A stretch of DNA of 64,000 nucleotides from Eggerthella lenta DSM 2243 (GTDB taxonomy: Bacteria; Actinomycetota; Coriobacteriia; Coriobacteriales; Eggerthellaceae), in the NCBI RefSeq assembly GCF_000024265.1, contig NC_013204.1, positions 682,001-746,000 on the forward strand, given 5' to 3'. This document shows, in pieces, positions 1 through 7,908 of the stretch. Under the pieces are notes generated by a model. That model searched no databases. It saw only the letters and a list, made by a program, of their open reading frames with translations, and had not been told where the DNA came from. The position numbers and the translations under genes were made by a program. The stretch's first letter is position 1, and each line of letters begins with the position of its first letter.

Positions 1-51
1 GGCACGTCGGTGCGCTTCGACTCGGTGCTGGGCGAGGCGCTGATCGACTAG
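1..51 (+). CDS. 3' end of an unidentified protein (partial)
   Basis: An open frame runs in from the left edge and stops at the TAG at 49-51. It encodes only 16 residues ending in the string GEALID. This is too little to assign a family; the gene continues outside the window. It converges on the flavodoxin/ferredoxin gene that follows on the other strand. Confidence 0.45.
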   Translation, partial: GTSVRFDSVLGEALID

Positions 52-113
52 CGAGATGCTGCGTGCGTGCAAGCGGCACCGACATCGGCACCGCTTGCAC
101 GCGGGCGCGGGCC

Positions 114-896
114 CTACCGGAACAGCTCCGGTTCCTTGCGCTCGAGGCACTTCGATTCCAACATGGCTATCACCTGGTCGGTCGACTCGCTCGAGAAGCG
201 CTTCGCGTCCTCGGGGCAGCTCTTGACGCACGCGCAGCAGTGGAGGCATCCGGCTCCCACGAGCGCGGGGTCGTCCTCGTCGATGATGCCGAGCGGGCAG
301 CGCGCGACGCAGATGCCGCAGCTCGTGCACGCATCCGAGGTGAGCGGGCGCACGTCGGCGCCGGGCTTGAGCTCCTTGTAAGGGCGGCTGCCCTTGATGG
401 CGGGCGCGGGCAGGTCGCGCGAGCGCGCCAGGCGTTCTCCCAGGTCCGCGCCGAAGCGCTGCGCCACGGCGATGTCGGCGTCGTCGGGACGGCCGGTTCC
501 CACGCGCGCGGTGAGCGAGTGCTCGCCGATGAACGCGCCCGCGGCCGTCACGTTGAACCCGCGCTCTTCCAGCAGGTCGGCGGCTTCCAGCAGCGCGTCG
601 TCGAAGGCGCGGTTGCCGTACAGCCCCACGACCACGGCCGGCGTGCCGCGGCCTTCCAGATGCGCGAACTCGTCGCGCAGCAGCACGGGCACGCGCCCGG
701 CGTACACGGGGAATCCGAACACGAGCACGTCGTCGGCCGCGCACGAAACGTCGGCCGGACGCTGTGCCGGCAGCGTGAGGCTCACGGCTTCGACGGAGGC
801 GTCCAACGGCGCGGCCAACGCGCCCGCCACCTCCTGCACGATGGTCTTGGTGGTGCGCGTGGGGCTGAAGTACACGGCGCGAACGATCGACGACAT
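114..896 (-). CDS. EFR1-type flavodoxin/ferredoxin fusion protein
   Basis: The 260-residue protein has an N-terminal flavodoxin-like domain (about residues 1-150, with the FMN-type turn SPTRTTKT at 11-18) followed by two [4Fe-4S] binding motifs: Cys190, 193, 196, 200 and Cys217, 220, 223, 227, each ending in CP. This order is that of the EFR1 family of cytosolic electron-transfer proteins, which probably carry electrons between FMN and two low-potential Fe-S clusters. The redox partner cannot be told from the neighbours. There is no signal peptide or membrane segment. The start is preceded by GAGAGGAA at ribosome-binding distance. Confidence 0.85.
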   Translation of the reverse strand: MSSIVRAVYFSPTRTTKTIVQEVAGALAAPLDASVEAVSLTLPAQRPADVSCAADDVLVFGFPVYAGRVPVLLRDEFAHLEGRGTPAVVVGLYGNRAFDDALLEAADLLEERGFNVTAAGAFIGEHSLTARVGTGRPDDADIAVAQRFGADLGERLARSRDLPAPAIKGSRPYKELKPGADVRPLTSDACTSCGICVARCPLGIIDEDDPALVGAGCLHCCACVKSCPEDAKRFSSESTDQVIAMLESKCLERKEPELFR

Positions 897-969
897 GGCG
901 ATTCCTCTCTTCTCCCGTAATCCTTCGATGATACCCCTTTTCGCACCTGCGCGTCGCGAGCCGGACGGC

Positions 970-1002
970 GAAAGAGCCCGGCGGGGAGGGATGCCGGGCT
1001 CT
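970..1002 (-). terminator. Rho-independent terminator of the first reductase operon
   Basis: A perfect 10-bp stem (AGAGCCCGGC at 973-982 against GCCGGGCTCT at 993-1002) is followed on the minus strand by a short T run. It lies just beyond the stop of the cytochrome gene at 1059. Its sequence resembles the terminator at 10454-10482 behind the duplicate operon. Confidence 0.7.
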
Positions 1003-1058
1003 GCGGATAGGGAGGGACGGGGGCGGGGAGGGATGCCCCGGTCCCTGAACGGGAGGTG

Positions 1059-1754
1059 CTAGGTCGTCGCGCGTTCGCGCAACTCGTGGCAGGTGCCGCA
1101 TTCGAAGGTTCCCCGGTGGTGGCACTGCGCGCAGTACCGCATCGAGTCTTTGGGGAGGTCCTTGGAGTGGTTGTTGTGGCAGTCGGTGCACGTGGCCGGG
1201 TTCTCCTCGTGCTTCTCGCCGGCGGGGCGCTCGTGGGGGTTCACGGTGGTGCCCTTGTCGTCGGTGAGCGCCGTGGAATCGGCGGTCTTGGCCGCCATGT
1301 CCTCGAGCGTGCCGTGGCACGACTCGCACGTGGCCGGGTCCACCGTGACCATCGTGGGCTTCGAGGCCGGCTTGTCGCCGAACTTCACGTCGGCGTGCGC
1401 GGTCGAGAGCTCGCCCTCGTCGGTGTGGCACTGGGCGCACGCGACGCCCTCGGCCTCGTGGGCCGTCGCCTGCGGGCAGGCGGCGTCGGTCGCCGACTCG
1501 GCCTCGCTCGTGTGGCACATCGAGCAGTCGGACTCCATCGTCCAGTTCACGGGCTGGCCGTCCATGGCCGACGCGGCGGAGCCGGAGCCGGAGCCGGAGC
1601 CCTCCGCCTTCTGCCCGGACTCGGCCGGGGCGTCGGTTTCCGCCTTCGGCGCGCAGCCCGCGAGCGTCCACATCGCGGCCGTGAGCGCGAGGACGACGCC
1701 GAGGACGGCGAGCACGACGAGGCGCCGGTCGGCGGCGTGTGCTTGCACGGTCAT
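1059..1754 (-). CDS. Hexahaem c-type cytochrome lipoprotein, reductase module 1
   Basis: The 231-residue protein has an N-terminal membrane segment (about 11-32) with a lipobox LAGC (Cys34), then a Gly/Ser linker and six CXXCH haem-binding motifs (CSMCH, CAQCH, CESCH, CTDCH, CAQCH, CGTCH). It should be an extracytoplasmic lipid-anchored cytochrome that passes electrons from the membrane quinol pool to the flavoprotein encoded immediately upstream (10 bases between the genes). Such cytochrome/flavoprotein pairs are known from gut Coriobacteriia (Cgr1/Cgr2-like). Its first 30 codons are almost identical at the DNA level to the cytochrome at 9715-10383. No separate quinol dehydrogenase is encoded here, so how it is reduced is inference. 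Confidence 0.87.
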   Translation of the reverse strand: MTVQAHAADRRLVVLAVLGVVLALTAAMWTLAGCAPKAETDAPAESGQKAEGSGSGSGSAASAMDGQPVNWTMESDCSMCHTSEAESATDAACPQATAHEAEGVACAQCHTDEGELSTAHADVKFGDKPASKPTMVTVDPATCESCHGTLEDMAAKTADSTALTDDKGTTVNPHERPAGEKHEENPATCTDCHNNHSKDLPKDSMRYCAQCHHRGTFECGTCHELRERATT

Positions 1755-1764
1755 GCGCTTCTCC

Positions 1765-3417
1765 TTACTTCTTCTCGTCCCACGCGTCGAGCGACGCCGC
1801 GTGGCGGGCCGAAATGCGGCCCCAGATCATGTTCTCGGCCACGTTGCCGCCCGTGATGCCGTAGGTGTGCGAGTGGATGTTGCCGAAGCTGCCGGCGCCG
1901 TACAGACGCGGGATGGGCTGCTCGGCGAACACGTCGAGCACCTGGCCGTGCTCGTTCTTCATGGCGCCGCCCAGCGTGGAGCACGAGCCGGGGTACACCG
2001 TGTACGCGTAGAACGGCGGGTTGTTCAGCGGGTTCAGCGTGGCGGCCGAACGGTGGAATTCGGGGTCCTCGCCGTTCTCGCACACCTGGTTCCACGTGTC
2101 GACGGTGGCCTTGAGCGTGTCGGCGTCCATCCACTTGTCGATGGCCTTCATCTTGGCCGCAAGCTCCTCGAGGGTGTCGGCTTTAATGATCCAGCCCTTG
2201 TCCACCTCGGCCTGGTTGTCGTCCGACCAGCCTTCCCAATCGCGCAGCTCGTCGGGCAGCATGGTGGTGAAGTTCCCGCATTCGAACCAGTCGCCCTGGC
2301 GCGTGGACATCGGGCCGGATTCGAACAGCGTCTGATCGAACACGCACCAGCTGGGGCAGTGGTCGTAATCGCAGATCTCGTCGCTGAAGTGGGTGAACGC
2401 ATGCCATCCGTTGTGCGGCGAGCCGATGCGCATCTCGTCCACCCAGCGCTTTCCCAGCCGGTCGGTGTAGATGAACGTCTGATCCGACGGCATGATGAGG
2501 ATGAGGAAGTCGTTCTCGGGATCGCGCGTCCACATGCCGTACATGGCTCCGGCCATGCCCATGTGCCACAGCTTGCCGCCCACTTCCTCGGTCATGCGGA
2601 TGCCGTCGCCCGTGTTGTACTTCCAGCCTTCGAACTTGAAGGGGTAGCACTTGAGGTACTTGCGCTTCATGTCCTCGTTGAACTCGAAGCCGCCCGTGCA
2701 GAGGATGACGCCCTTGCGCGCCTTGACCGTTTTCTCCTCGGAGCCGATCATCGTGGTGCAGCCGACGATCTCCTTGGTGTCGGGGTTCTGGATGAGGTGC
2801 TCGTCGTGGCAGTCGAACAGCACCTCGACGCCCAGGTCCTTGCGCTTCTGGTCGAGGATCTCGAACGAGGCCATGCCGAATCCCGGAGGGTCGGCGATGG
2901 ACTGGCATCCCTCGCCGCCGGGCAGGAACGAGTACTCGGGAATGGTGCCGGCGATGGCCTTCTCGTTGATGTCGTACTCCAGCTCGTACTTGTCGGCGTA
3001 CTCGCAGTTGCGCAGCCCCTCGTCGATCCAGGCGTCGATGACCGCGGACGGCGTGTCCACGTCCTGCGTCATCTCGTGCCAGTACTGGCGCATGCCCTCC
3101 GCATCGTTGATGATGGCGAACTCGCCGTTGTTGATGGAGCTGTTGCCGCCGCCGCGCACCGGCGCCTTCTCCAGCACGAGCACCTGCTGGCCGCATTCGT
3201 CGGCGCCGATGAGCGAGGCCCACATGCCCGCGCCGCCGTAGCCGACCACCAGCAGGTCGCACTCGTAGTCCCAGCTCTTCGGCATCCAGTCTTGCGACGC
3301 CCCCGTGCCCGACGCGCAGCCGGCCAGCGCGGCGGAGCTCGCCACGGCGGCGGCAGCGACGCCCGCGCCCTTCAAAAACGAGCGGCGCGACAGCCCTCCC
3401 AGTTCCTTTGCGTTCAT
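1765..3417 (-). CDS. Tat-exported FAD-dependent reductase (fumarate reductase/UrdA/Cgr2-like), module 1
   Basis: A 550-residue flavoprotein. It has a twin-arginine signal SRRSFLKG (residues 10-17) with a lipobox LAGC (Cys34), then a dinucleotide-binding start VVGYGGAG (57-64) and EKAPVRGGGNSS, typical of the FAD_binding_2 family that includes flavocytochrome c fumarate reductases. It should act outside the membrane as terminal reductase of a small organic acceptor; the substrate cannot be read from sequence. The start at 3417 was chosen because the Tat signal begins there and GAGGAGG lies just upstream; the frame stays open far beyond it only because of high GC. It is first in an operon with the cytochrome. 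Confidence 0.9.
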   Translation of the reverse strand: MNAKELGGLSRRSFLKGAGVAAAAVASSAALAGCASGTGASQDWMPKSWDYECDLLVVGYGGAGMWASLIGADECGQQVLVLEKAPVRGGGNSSINNGEFAIINDAEGMRQYWHEMTQDVDTPSAVIDAWIDEGLRNCEYADKYELEYDINEKAIAGTIPEYSFLPGGEGCQSIADPPGFGMASFEILDQKRKDLGVEVLFDCHDEHLIQNPDTKEIVGCTTMIGSEEKTVKARKGVILCTGGFEFNEDMKRKYLKCYPFKFEGWKYNTGDGIRMTEEVGGKLWHMGMAGAMYGMWTRDPENDFLILIMPSDQTFIYTDRLGKRWVDEMRIGSPHNGWHAFTHFSDEICDYDHCPSWCVFDQTLFESGPMSTRQGDWFECGNFTTMLPDELRDWEGWSDDNQAEVDKGWIIKADTLEELAAKMKAIDKWMDADTLKATVDTWNQVCENGEDPEFHRSAATLNPLNNPPFYAYTVYPGSCSTLGGAMKNEHGQVLDVFAEQPIPRLYGAGSFGNIHSHTYGITGGNVAENMIWGRISARHAASLDAWDEKK

Positions 3418-3433
3418 CGTTCCTCCTCTTTCT

Positions 3434-3461
3434 CTTTGCTCTTTGCTCCTTGCTCTTTGCT
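3434..3461. repeat. Four tandem 7-bp units in the leader of reductase operon 1
   Basis: CTTTGCT is repeated four times head to tail (third unit CCTTGCT), 17-44 bases upstream of the flavoprotein start and close to its ribosome-binding site. Short tandem units can slip during replication, so the copy number may vary between cells or strains. Confidence 0.7.
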
Positions 3462-3462
3462 T

Positions 3463-3491
3463 GATCGGCGCCGCCTCGAACGATCGGCGCC
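3463..3491. repeat. Direct repeat GATCGGCGCC
   Basis: GATCGGCGCC occurs at 3463-3472 and 3482-3491, 19 bases apart start to start, in the divergent region between reductase operon 1 and the LuxR-type regulator. It could be a paired regulator site; no known consensus was recognised. Confidence 0.35.
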
Positions 3492-3599
3492 CTCGATCAC
3501 CGTATGGGTTGGGGGCTTGCGCGCCATCGAGCGCACCGCCCCATTTTTGCTCGATCGACCGCGCCGCAGGTGAGGGGCATCGGGAGGGGGCCCTTAGGG

Positions 3600-3613
3600 T
3601 GCTCCATCCGATA
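3600..3613 (-). promoter_or_regulatory. Candidate regulator site, copy 1 of ATCGGATGGAGCA
   Basis: On the minus strand this reads TATCGGATGGAGCA. The same 13-base core lies at 7731-7743, and a one-mismatch version at 5272-5285. All three copies lie in the short spacers beside the two LuxR-type membrane regulators, so they may be their DNA targets. Here the site lies between the regulator promoter and the divergent reductase operon. Confidence 0.5.
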
Positions 3614-3633
3614 TGCGGCGAAGGGCAGGTTGC

Positions 3634-3639
3634 TATACT
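3634..3639 (+). promoter_or_regulatory. -10 box of the LuxR-type regulator 1 gene
   Basis: TATACT, 61 bases upstream of the ATG at 3700. No good -35 box is seen. The candidate regulator site at 3600-3613 lies where an activator or autorepressor would bind. Confidence 0.45.
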
Positions 3640-3699
3640 GGGCGCGGGGATGATATCGAGCCGCGCGGGGGACGCGGGGCTCGGAAGAAGGAGGGGAGC

Positions 3700-5256
3700 A
3701 TGGGGACGTGCCTGCGGAGCAAGCTCACGGCGTTTTGCCCTGATTGGCGATCGCTCGATTTCTACATCGTGCTGCTGGGCCTCGCGTTCTGCCGGGCGTG
3801 GATCGTGCTGTGCCTTTCCGCCGTCGCGGTGACGACGCTCGTGTCGCATTCGAACTGGATGTTCCTGCTTGCCGGCTCCGTGGCGGCCGCCGGCGTGGCC
3901 GTCGCGGCGCGGCGTGCGGCGACGCAGGCGCGATTCGAGGTGCGGCTGCGCGGCGTCACGGGCGCGCTCACCGTGCTGTGCGCCGTCGCGATGCCGATAG
4001 CGTTGGCGTGCGGCCAGCCGATCATGCTGGCGGTGCTCGTGGTCGTCGGGGGCGCCGCCTCGAGCTTCTTGCAGGTGCTGTGGGGCAACGAGTACGCGCG
4101 CCGCCCGGTTCCGTTCGCGCTCGCGTGCTACCCCGCCACGGCCGTGGTCATCGCCTTGCTCATCGCGCTCGTCGTCGGTGAGCGCGGGTTCCTCGCGTTC
4201 TTCGTGTTCCCGGTCATGTCGTTCGTGCTGCTGCTGGTCGAAACCTCGCGCATCGACAAGGAGCGTCCGCGCGACGAGCCTTCGGGCGCAGCGGCCGCGC
4301 CGGTTGCCCCGGCCGCCCCCGTCGTGCCGGCGGAGCGCGATCGGCCGGCCCTGTCGCGCAAATCGATCGCCCAGCTGATGGTGAGCATCGGCGTGTTCAG
4401 CTTCCTGTGCCGGGTGTTCGACTCGCTTCCCGGCGAGGGCGTGATCGACCCCTTCGTGGTGTTCGGCGGCAGCTCGGTGTTCGCGCTGGCCGTGGTGGGC
4501 ATCCTGTTCCTGCTGTTCGCCTTCCTGTGCGGCGATCGCTTCGAGCCCGTGTTCGCCTACCGCCTGTCCCTTCCGCTCATGGCGTTGGGCATGGCCATCG
4601 TCTCGCTGTTCTTCTACGACCATTGGGCGCTGTCGGTGCTGCTCATCGGCATCGGCTACGAGCTGTTCGACATCGTGACGTGGATTCTGTTCGTGGATCT
4701 GGCGCAGCGGCGCGAGGACGCGGGCGGGCGCTACCGGGTGTTCGGGCAGGGCGTAGCCGCCACGCTGTGCGGCATGGGGTTGGGGTATCTCGTCGGAGGC
4801 GAGCTGCACGCGCGCCTGCTGGCGGAGTCCGTGCAGATGTCCACGGTGGGCATCCTCTGCGTCACCGTTTTGGTGGTGACGGCGTTCCTCGTCATTCCCG
4901 AGGGGACGATCGCGCAGGTGGTGGGTCGTCGGGGGCGCCTGCGCGGCGGAGAGCGCGACGGCGAGGAGGGGGAGGGGCCTGCGGCGGGCGCGGCGGATGT
5001 GGGCGCTCCCGCGGTGCCGCCTTTGGAGAAGCGCTGCGAGGCCCTCGCCATCGAGCGGCATCTGACGCCTCGCGAGGGCGAGGTGCTCGTGCTGCTGGCG
5101 CGCGGGCGCACGCTGGCCATCGTCATGCGCGATTTGCAGATAGCCAAGGGGACGGCGCAGACGCACATCGAGAACGTGTACGCGAAGCTCGGCGTGCATA
5201 AGCAGCAGGAGCTCATCGACCTCGTGGAAGGCTGCGAATTGAAGGATGAGGCCTGA
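3700..5256 (+). CDS. Membrane-embedded LuxR-type regulator, module 1
   Basis: A 518-residue protein. Hydrophobic segments fill about residues 20-420, with many predicted membrane passes split by an Ala/Pro-rich loop. A C-terminal LuxR/NarL helix-turn-helix spans about 455-515 and includes LTPREGEVLVLLARGRT and AKGTAQTHIENVYAKL. The layout suggests that a membrane sensor directly controls transcription, probably of the divergent flavoprotein/cytochrome operon. The ATG at 3700 follows GAAGGAGGGG; an in-frame ATG at 3613 lies upstream of the -10 box and is unlikely. It is a paralogue of the regulators at 6031 and 50169. The signal sensed is unknown. Confidence 0.85.
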   Translation: MGTCLRSKLTAFCPDWRSLDFYIVLLGLAFCRAWIVLCLSAVAVTTLVSHSNWMFLLAGSVAAAGVAVAARRAATQARFEVRLRGVTGALTVLCAVAMPIALACGQPIMLAVLVVVGGAASSFLQVLWGNEYARRPVPFALACYPATAVVIALLIALVVGERGFLAFFVFPVMSFVLLLVETSRIDKERPRDEPSGAAAAPVAPAAPVVPAERDRPALSRKSIAQLMVSIGVFSFLCRVFDSLPGEGVIDPFVVFGGSSVFALAVVGILFLLFAFLCGDRFEPVFAYRLSLPLMALGMAIVSLFFYDHWALSVLLIGIGYELFDIVTWILFVDLAQRREDAGGRYRVFGQGVAATLCGMGLGYLVGGELHARLLAESVQMSTVGILCVTVLVVTAFLVIPEGTIAQVVGRRGRLRGGERDGEEGEGPAAGAADVGAPAVPPLEKRCEALAIERHLTPREGEVLVLLARGRTLAIVMRDLQIAKGTAQTHIENVYAKLGVHKQQELIDLVEGCELKDEA

Positions 5257-5271
5257 TCGGAGCAAAATACG

Positions 5272-5285
5272 ATGCTCCATCTGAT
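5272..5285 (-). promoter_or_regulatory. Candidate regulator site, copy 3 (one mismatch)
   Basis: On the minus strand this reads ATCAGATGGAGCAT, differing by one base from the copy at 7731. It lies between regulator 1 and the cyclophilin gene and may bind the same regulator. Confidence 0.35.
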
Positions 5286-5350
5286 GCGGGGGACGGGGGC
5301 GTGGGTATCATGGGAGTCGCACATGGTCCAAGCGATACAAGGAGGCACCT

Positions 5351-6022
5351 ATGGGACGAATCGTCTTGCCCGTATACACCCCGCACTACATCCCCACCGG
5401 CGACGAGGTTGCCGTCATCGAGACGTCGCGCGGCACGATCCGCGTGCAGCTGGCCGGCAAGGACGCGCCCGTGACCGTGGGCAACTTCGTCGAGCTGGCG
5501 GCGCGCGGCTTCTACGACAAGCTGAAATTTCACGCGCACAAGCCCGGCTCCGTGGTGCTGGGCGGTTGCCCGACGACGCGCACGCTGGGGCCGGCGCAGG
5601 TGGACGCCGCCGCGCGCGGCGTGATCCGCGGCATCCGCCCCGGCACGGGCGACGCGCGCTACGTCATCGTCGACGAGTGGGAAGCCAACCCGAACAACAA
5701 GCACGTGCTGGGAAGCCTGTGCATGGCGCACAAGTCCGACCCGAACTCGGGCAGCTGCCAGTTCTACTTCTCGCTGTCCGAGCAGCCCGAATTCGACGAC
5801 AAGTTCACCGTGTTCGGCCAGACCGTCGAGGGCCTCGACGTGGTGCAGAAGCTGACGATCGGCGACGCGATCGTGCATATCGGCATCGAGGGCGCCGACG
5901 AGGAGGCGCTCGCCGAGGCGATCTCCCACGAGCTGCCCCGCCCGAAAACCCCGAAGGAAGTGCTCGAGGAGCTGGAGCGGGAGCGGGCCGAGCGCGAAGC
6001 GGCGGCGGCGAAGGAAGAGTAA
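5351..6022 (+). CDS. Divergent cyclophilin-type peptidyl-prolyl isomerase
   Basis: A 223-residue cytosolic protein with no signal peptide. A cyclophilin-like domain covers about residues 17-180: it has the strand VAVIETSRGTIRVQL, a segment GSCQFYFSL that matches the family NGSQFFI region, and FGQTVEGLDVVQKL that matches FGRVVEGMDVV. The usual FMIQGGD segment is replaced by SVVLGGCP, so catalytic activity is uncertain. The C-terminus is a charged Glu/Arg-rich helix. AAGGAGG precedes the start. It lies between two regulators and converges on the second with 8 bases between; a role in folding the exported reductases is conceivable but not shown. Confidence 0.75.
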   Translation: MGRIVLPVYTPHYIPTGDEVAVIETSRGTIRVQLAGKDAPVTVGNFVELAARGFYDKLKFHAHKPGSVVLGGCPTTRTLGPAQVDAAARGVIRGIRPGTGDARYVIVDEWEANPNNKHVLGSLCMAHKSDPNSGSCQFYFSLSEQPEFDDKFTVFGQTVEGLDVVQKLTIGDAIVHIGIEGADEEALAEAISHELPRPKTPKEVLEELERERAEREAAAAKEE

Positions 6023-6030
6023 ACGCCTCC

Positions 6031-7620
6031 CTACTCGTACGTTTCCACCAGATCGATCAGCTCTTGCTGCTTGTGGACGTCCAGCTTGCGGTAGATGTTC
6101 TCGATGTGGGTGCGGGCGGTGCCCTTCGCGATCTGCAGGTCGCGGGCGATGATGGACAGGGTGCGGCCGTAGGCCAGCAGCACGATCACCTCGCTCTCGC
6201 GCGGCGTCAGGCCGTAGTCGCGCGCCACGCACGCGCAGTGCTGCTCGAGGCGGCCCGCGCCCGCGTCCGCAGTTGCGACGGCGGGCGCTTCCTCGGCCTC
6301 CTTCTCCTTGCGGCTCGTGCGCATCGTCTGCGACAGCTGTGACACCACGCCTTCGGGCAGCACCATGAACGCCACCACCACGAGGCACAGCGTCGCCAGC
6401 ATGGCCACGACGGAGATCTGCACGTCGCCGCTGGCGATCATCGCGTCGCACGCCTTGCCCGCCAGCGTCCCCACGCCCATGCCCGCGAACATGAACGCCA
6501 CGCCCAGCCCGAAGATGTGCAGGGCGTTCTCGTTGCGCCGGCGCGACACGTCCACGAACAGCACCCAGGTGAGGATGTCGAAGAACTCGTAGCCCGCGTT
6601 GATCAGCAGGATGGACACCGCGGCGTGCGTGTCGAAGAACAGCGCGATGGCCACGAATCCCGCCACCATGATGGGCAGCGACAGCCGGTACGTGAGCGTC
6701 GCGTTGAAACGGTCGCGCAGCTTCGCGGCGATGAGCAGGAACGCGACGCCCACCGCCATGAGCGCGAAGATGGCGCTTCCGCCGATGAAGGAGAACGGGT
6801 CGACGTGGGACGGCATGGCGTCGAACAGCCGGCACAGGAACGAGAACGTCATGATGGAGAACATGAGCTTGCCCACGCCGAACTTCGCGCTGGGATCGCA
6901 GTCGCGCTCGCGCTCGCGGTCGCAACCTGCGGGCTCGCCGACGCGTCCGTCCGCCTCGCCGTCGGCGGCGATCGCGCCCGAGGATTCCCCTATCGGCTTC
7001 TGGGCGAGGTCGCTCCACGACAGCCCGATGCGGTTCGCCTCGAACAACAGCAGGCCGAACGACAGCAGCGGGATCACCGCGAAGCCGATGAGGCTCGTGT
7101 GGTCGCTCGACATGCCGGCCACGAGGGCGGTGACGATGGCCGCGGCGGGGGAGGCGATCGTGGCGAAGAATGTGGCGTGGCGGGCGAAACGGTCGCCCCA
7201 CAGCACCTGGAGCGGCCCGGCGCCCAGGCCGCCGACGACGAACCCGACCACCATGAGCGGCTCGCTGCCCATCCAAAGCGCCAAGGGGATGATGATGCCG
7301 CTGGCCGCGAGGGCGACGGGCGTGAACCGGAACAGCGCGACGCGCACGGTTCCCTCCCGCTTCCCGCTGCGGTTCACCACGAACGACACGGCCAGCGCGC
7401 TCAAGGCGCCGAACAGCAGATAGGCCCACGTGAACGAGGATGCGGCCCCTGCGACGAGCGGCGCGCCCAGGCAGAAGACGATCCACGCGCGGCACAGGCC
7501 GAATCCGATGACGGTGATAAGGTAGTCGAGCGTGCGCGAATCGCGCTCGGCGGCGGTTGCTTCCGCCGCCGATTCGAACGCCAGCTCGCCGACGCGTTCA
7601 CCCTTGGTGCCGTACTGCAT
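6031..7620 (-). CDS. Membrane-embedded LuxR-type regulator, module 2
   Basis: A 529-residue paralogue of the regulator at 3700-5256. It has an N-terminal multi-pass membrane region with LITVIGFGLCRAWIVFCLG near residue 40 (the first regulator has IVLLGLAFCRAWIVLCL), a polar loop, more membrane segments, and a C-terminal LuxR helix-turn-helix (GLTPRESEVIVLLAYGRT and AKGTARTHIENIYRKL). The ATG at 7620 has GGGGAG at 8 bases; an ATG at 7626 overlaps that site and one at 7719 lies upstream of the likely -10 box. It is divergent from the flavoprotein of module 2, which it probably controls. Confidence 0.83.
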   Translation of the reverse strand: MQYGTKGERVGELAFESAAEATAAERDSRTLDYLITVIGFGLCRAWIVFCLGAPLVAGAASSFTWAYLLFGALSALAVSFVVNRSGKREGTVRVALFRFTPVALAASGIIIPLALWMGSEPLMVVGFVVGGLGAGPLQVLWGDRFARHATFFATIASPAAAIVTALVAGMSSDHTSLIGFAVIPLLSFGLLLFEANRIGLSWSDLAQKPIGESSGAIAADGEADGRVGEPAGCDRERERDCDPSAKFGVGKLMFSIMTFSFLCRLFDAMPSHVDPFSFIGGSAIFALMAVGVAFLLIAAKLRDRFNATLTYRLSLPIMVAGFVAIALFFDTHAAVSILLINAGYEFFDILTWVLFVDVSRRRNENALHIFGLGVAFMFAGMGVGTLAGKACDAMIASGDVQISVVAMLATLCLVVVAFMVLPEGVVSQLSQTMRTSRKEKEAEEAPAVATADAGAGRLEQHCACVARDYGLTPRESEVIVLLAYGRTLSIIARDLQIAKGTARTHIENIYRKLDVHKQQELIDLVETYE

Positions 7621-7702
7621 GTGCATCTCTCCCCAGCGTTCATGCCACGGGTCGCGCCGATGAGCGCGGCTCCCTCCCGTCTGCAACAAAACCATGTGTA
7701 GT

Positions 7703-7730
7703 ATCATACGCAATTTCAAACGTTGATCAA
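7703..7730 (-). promoter_or_regulatory. Promoter of LuxR-type regulator 2
   Basis: On the minus strand TTGATC (7725-7730) is followed after 16 bases by TATGAT (7703-7708). The inverted repeat at 7731-7749 abuts the -35 box, where a bound regulator could act on this promoter and on the divergent reductase promoter. Confidence 0.5.
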
Positions 7731-7749
7731 ATCGGATGGAGCATCCGAT
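7731..7749. promoter_or_regulatory. Perfect inverted repeat operator, copy 2 of ATCGGATGGAGCA
   Basis: ATCGGATG-GAG-CATCCGAT: two 8-bp arms around a 3-bp spacer. It lies in the divergent spacer between regulator 2 and the flavoprotein of module 2. It is the most symmetrical of three related sites (also 3600-3613 and 5272-5285). Confidence 0.6.
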
Positions 7750-7908
7750 AGGCGGTTGACCAGGAAAATCCTATCCAACGTCAGATACCGCGCCCAAAAT
7801 CAGACTGCTCATCAGATGTGCCTTCTCGGTTGGAAGCGTAGGGTTCGTCCTTGCAAGAACGGATGCTTCTAAGGAGGGGCATTCATCCGAGTAGGAGGAA
7901 GGAACACT

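Noticed and set aside
1059-3417. Assigning the reductase as a digoxin reductase (Cgr2)
   Set aside because: Only the family plan is shared. Many paralogues exist in such genomes, and substrate cannot be read from sequence.
1765-5280. A 1171-codon open frame on the minus strand
   Set aside because: Only the part up to 3417 codes for the flavoprotein with its Tat signal. The rest lies opposite the regulator gene and has the composition of a GC-rich shadow frame.
7795-7817. A further copy of the regulator motif (ATCAGACTGCTCATCAGATG)
   Set aside because: It resembles the motif only in short pieces and lacks the GATGGAGCA core.
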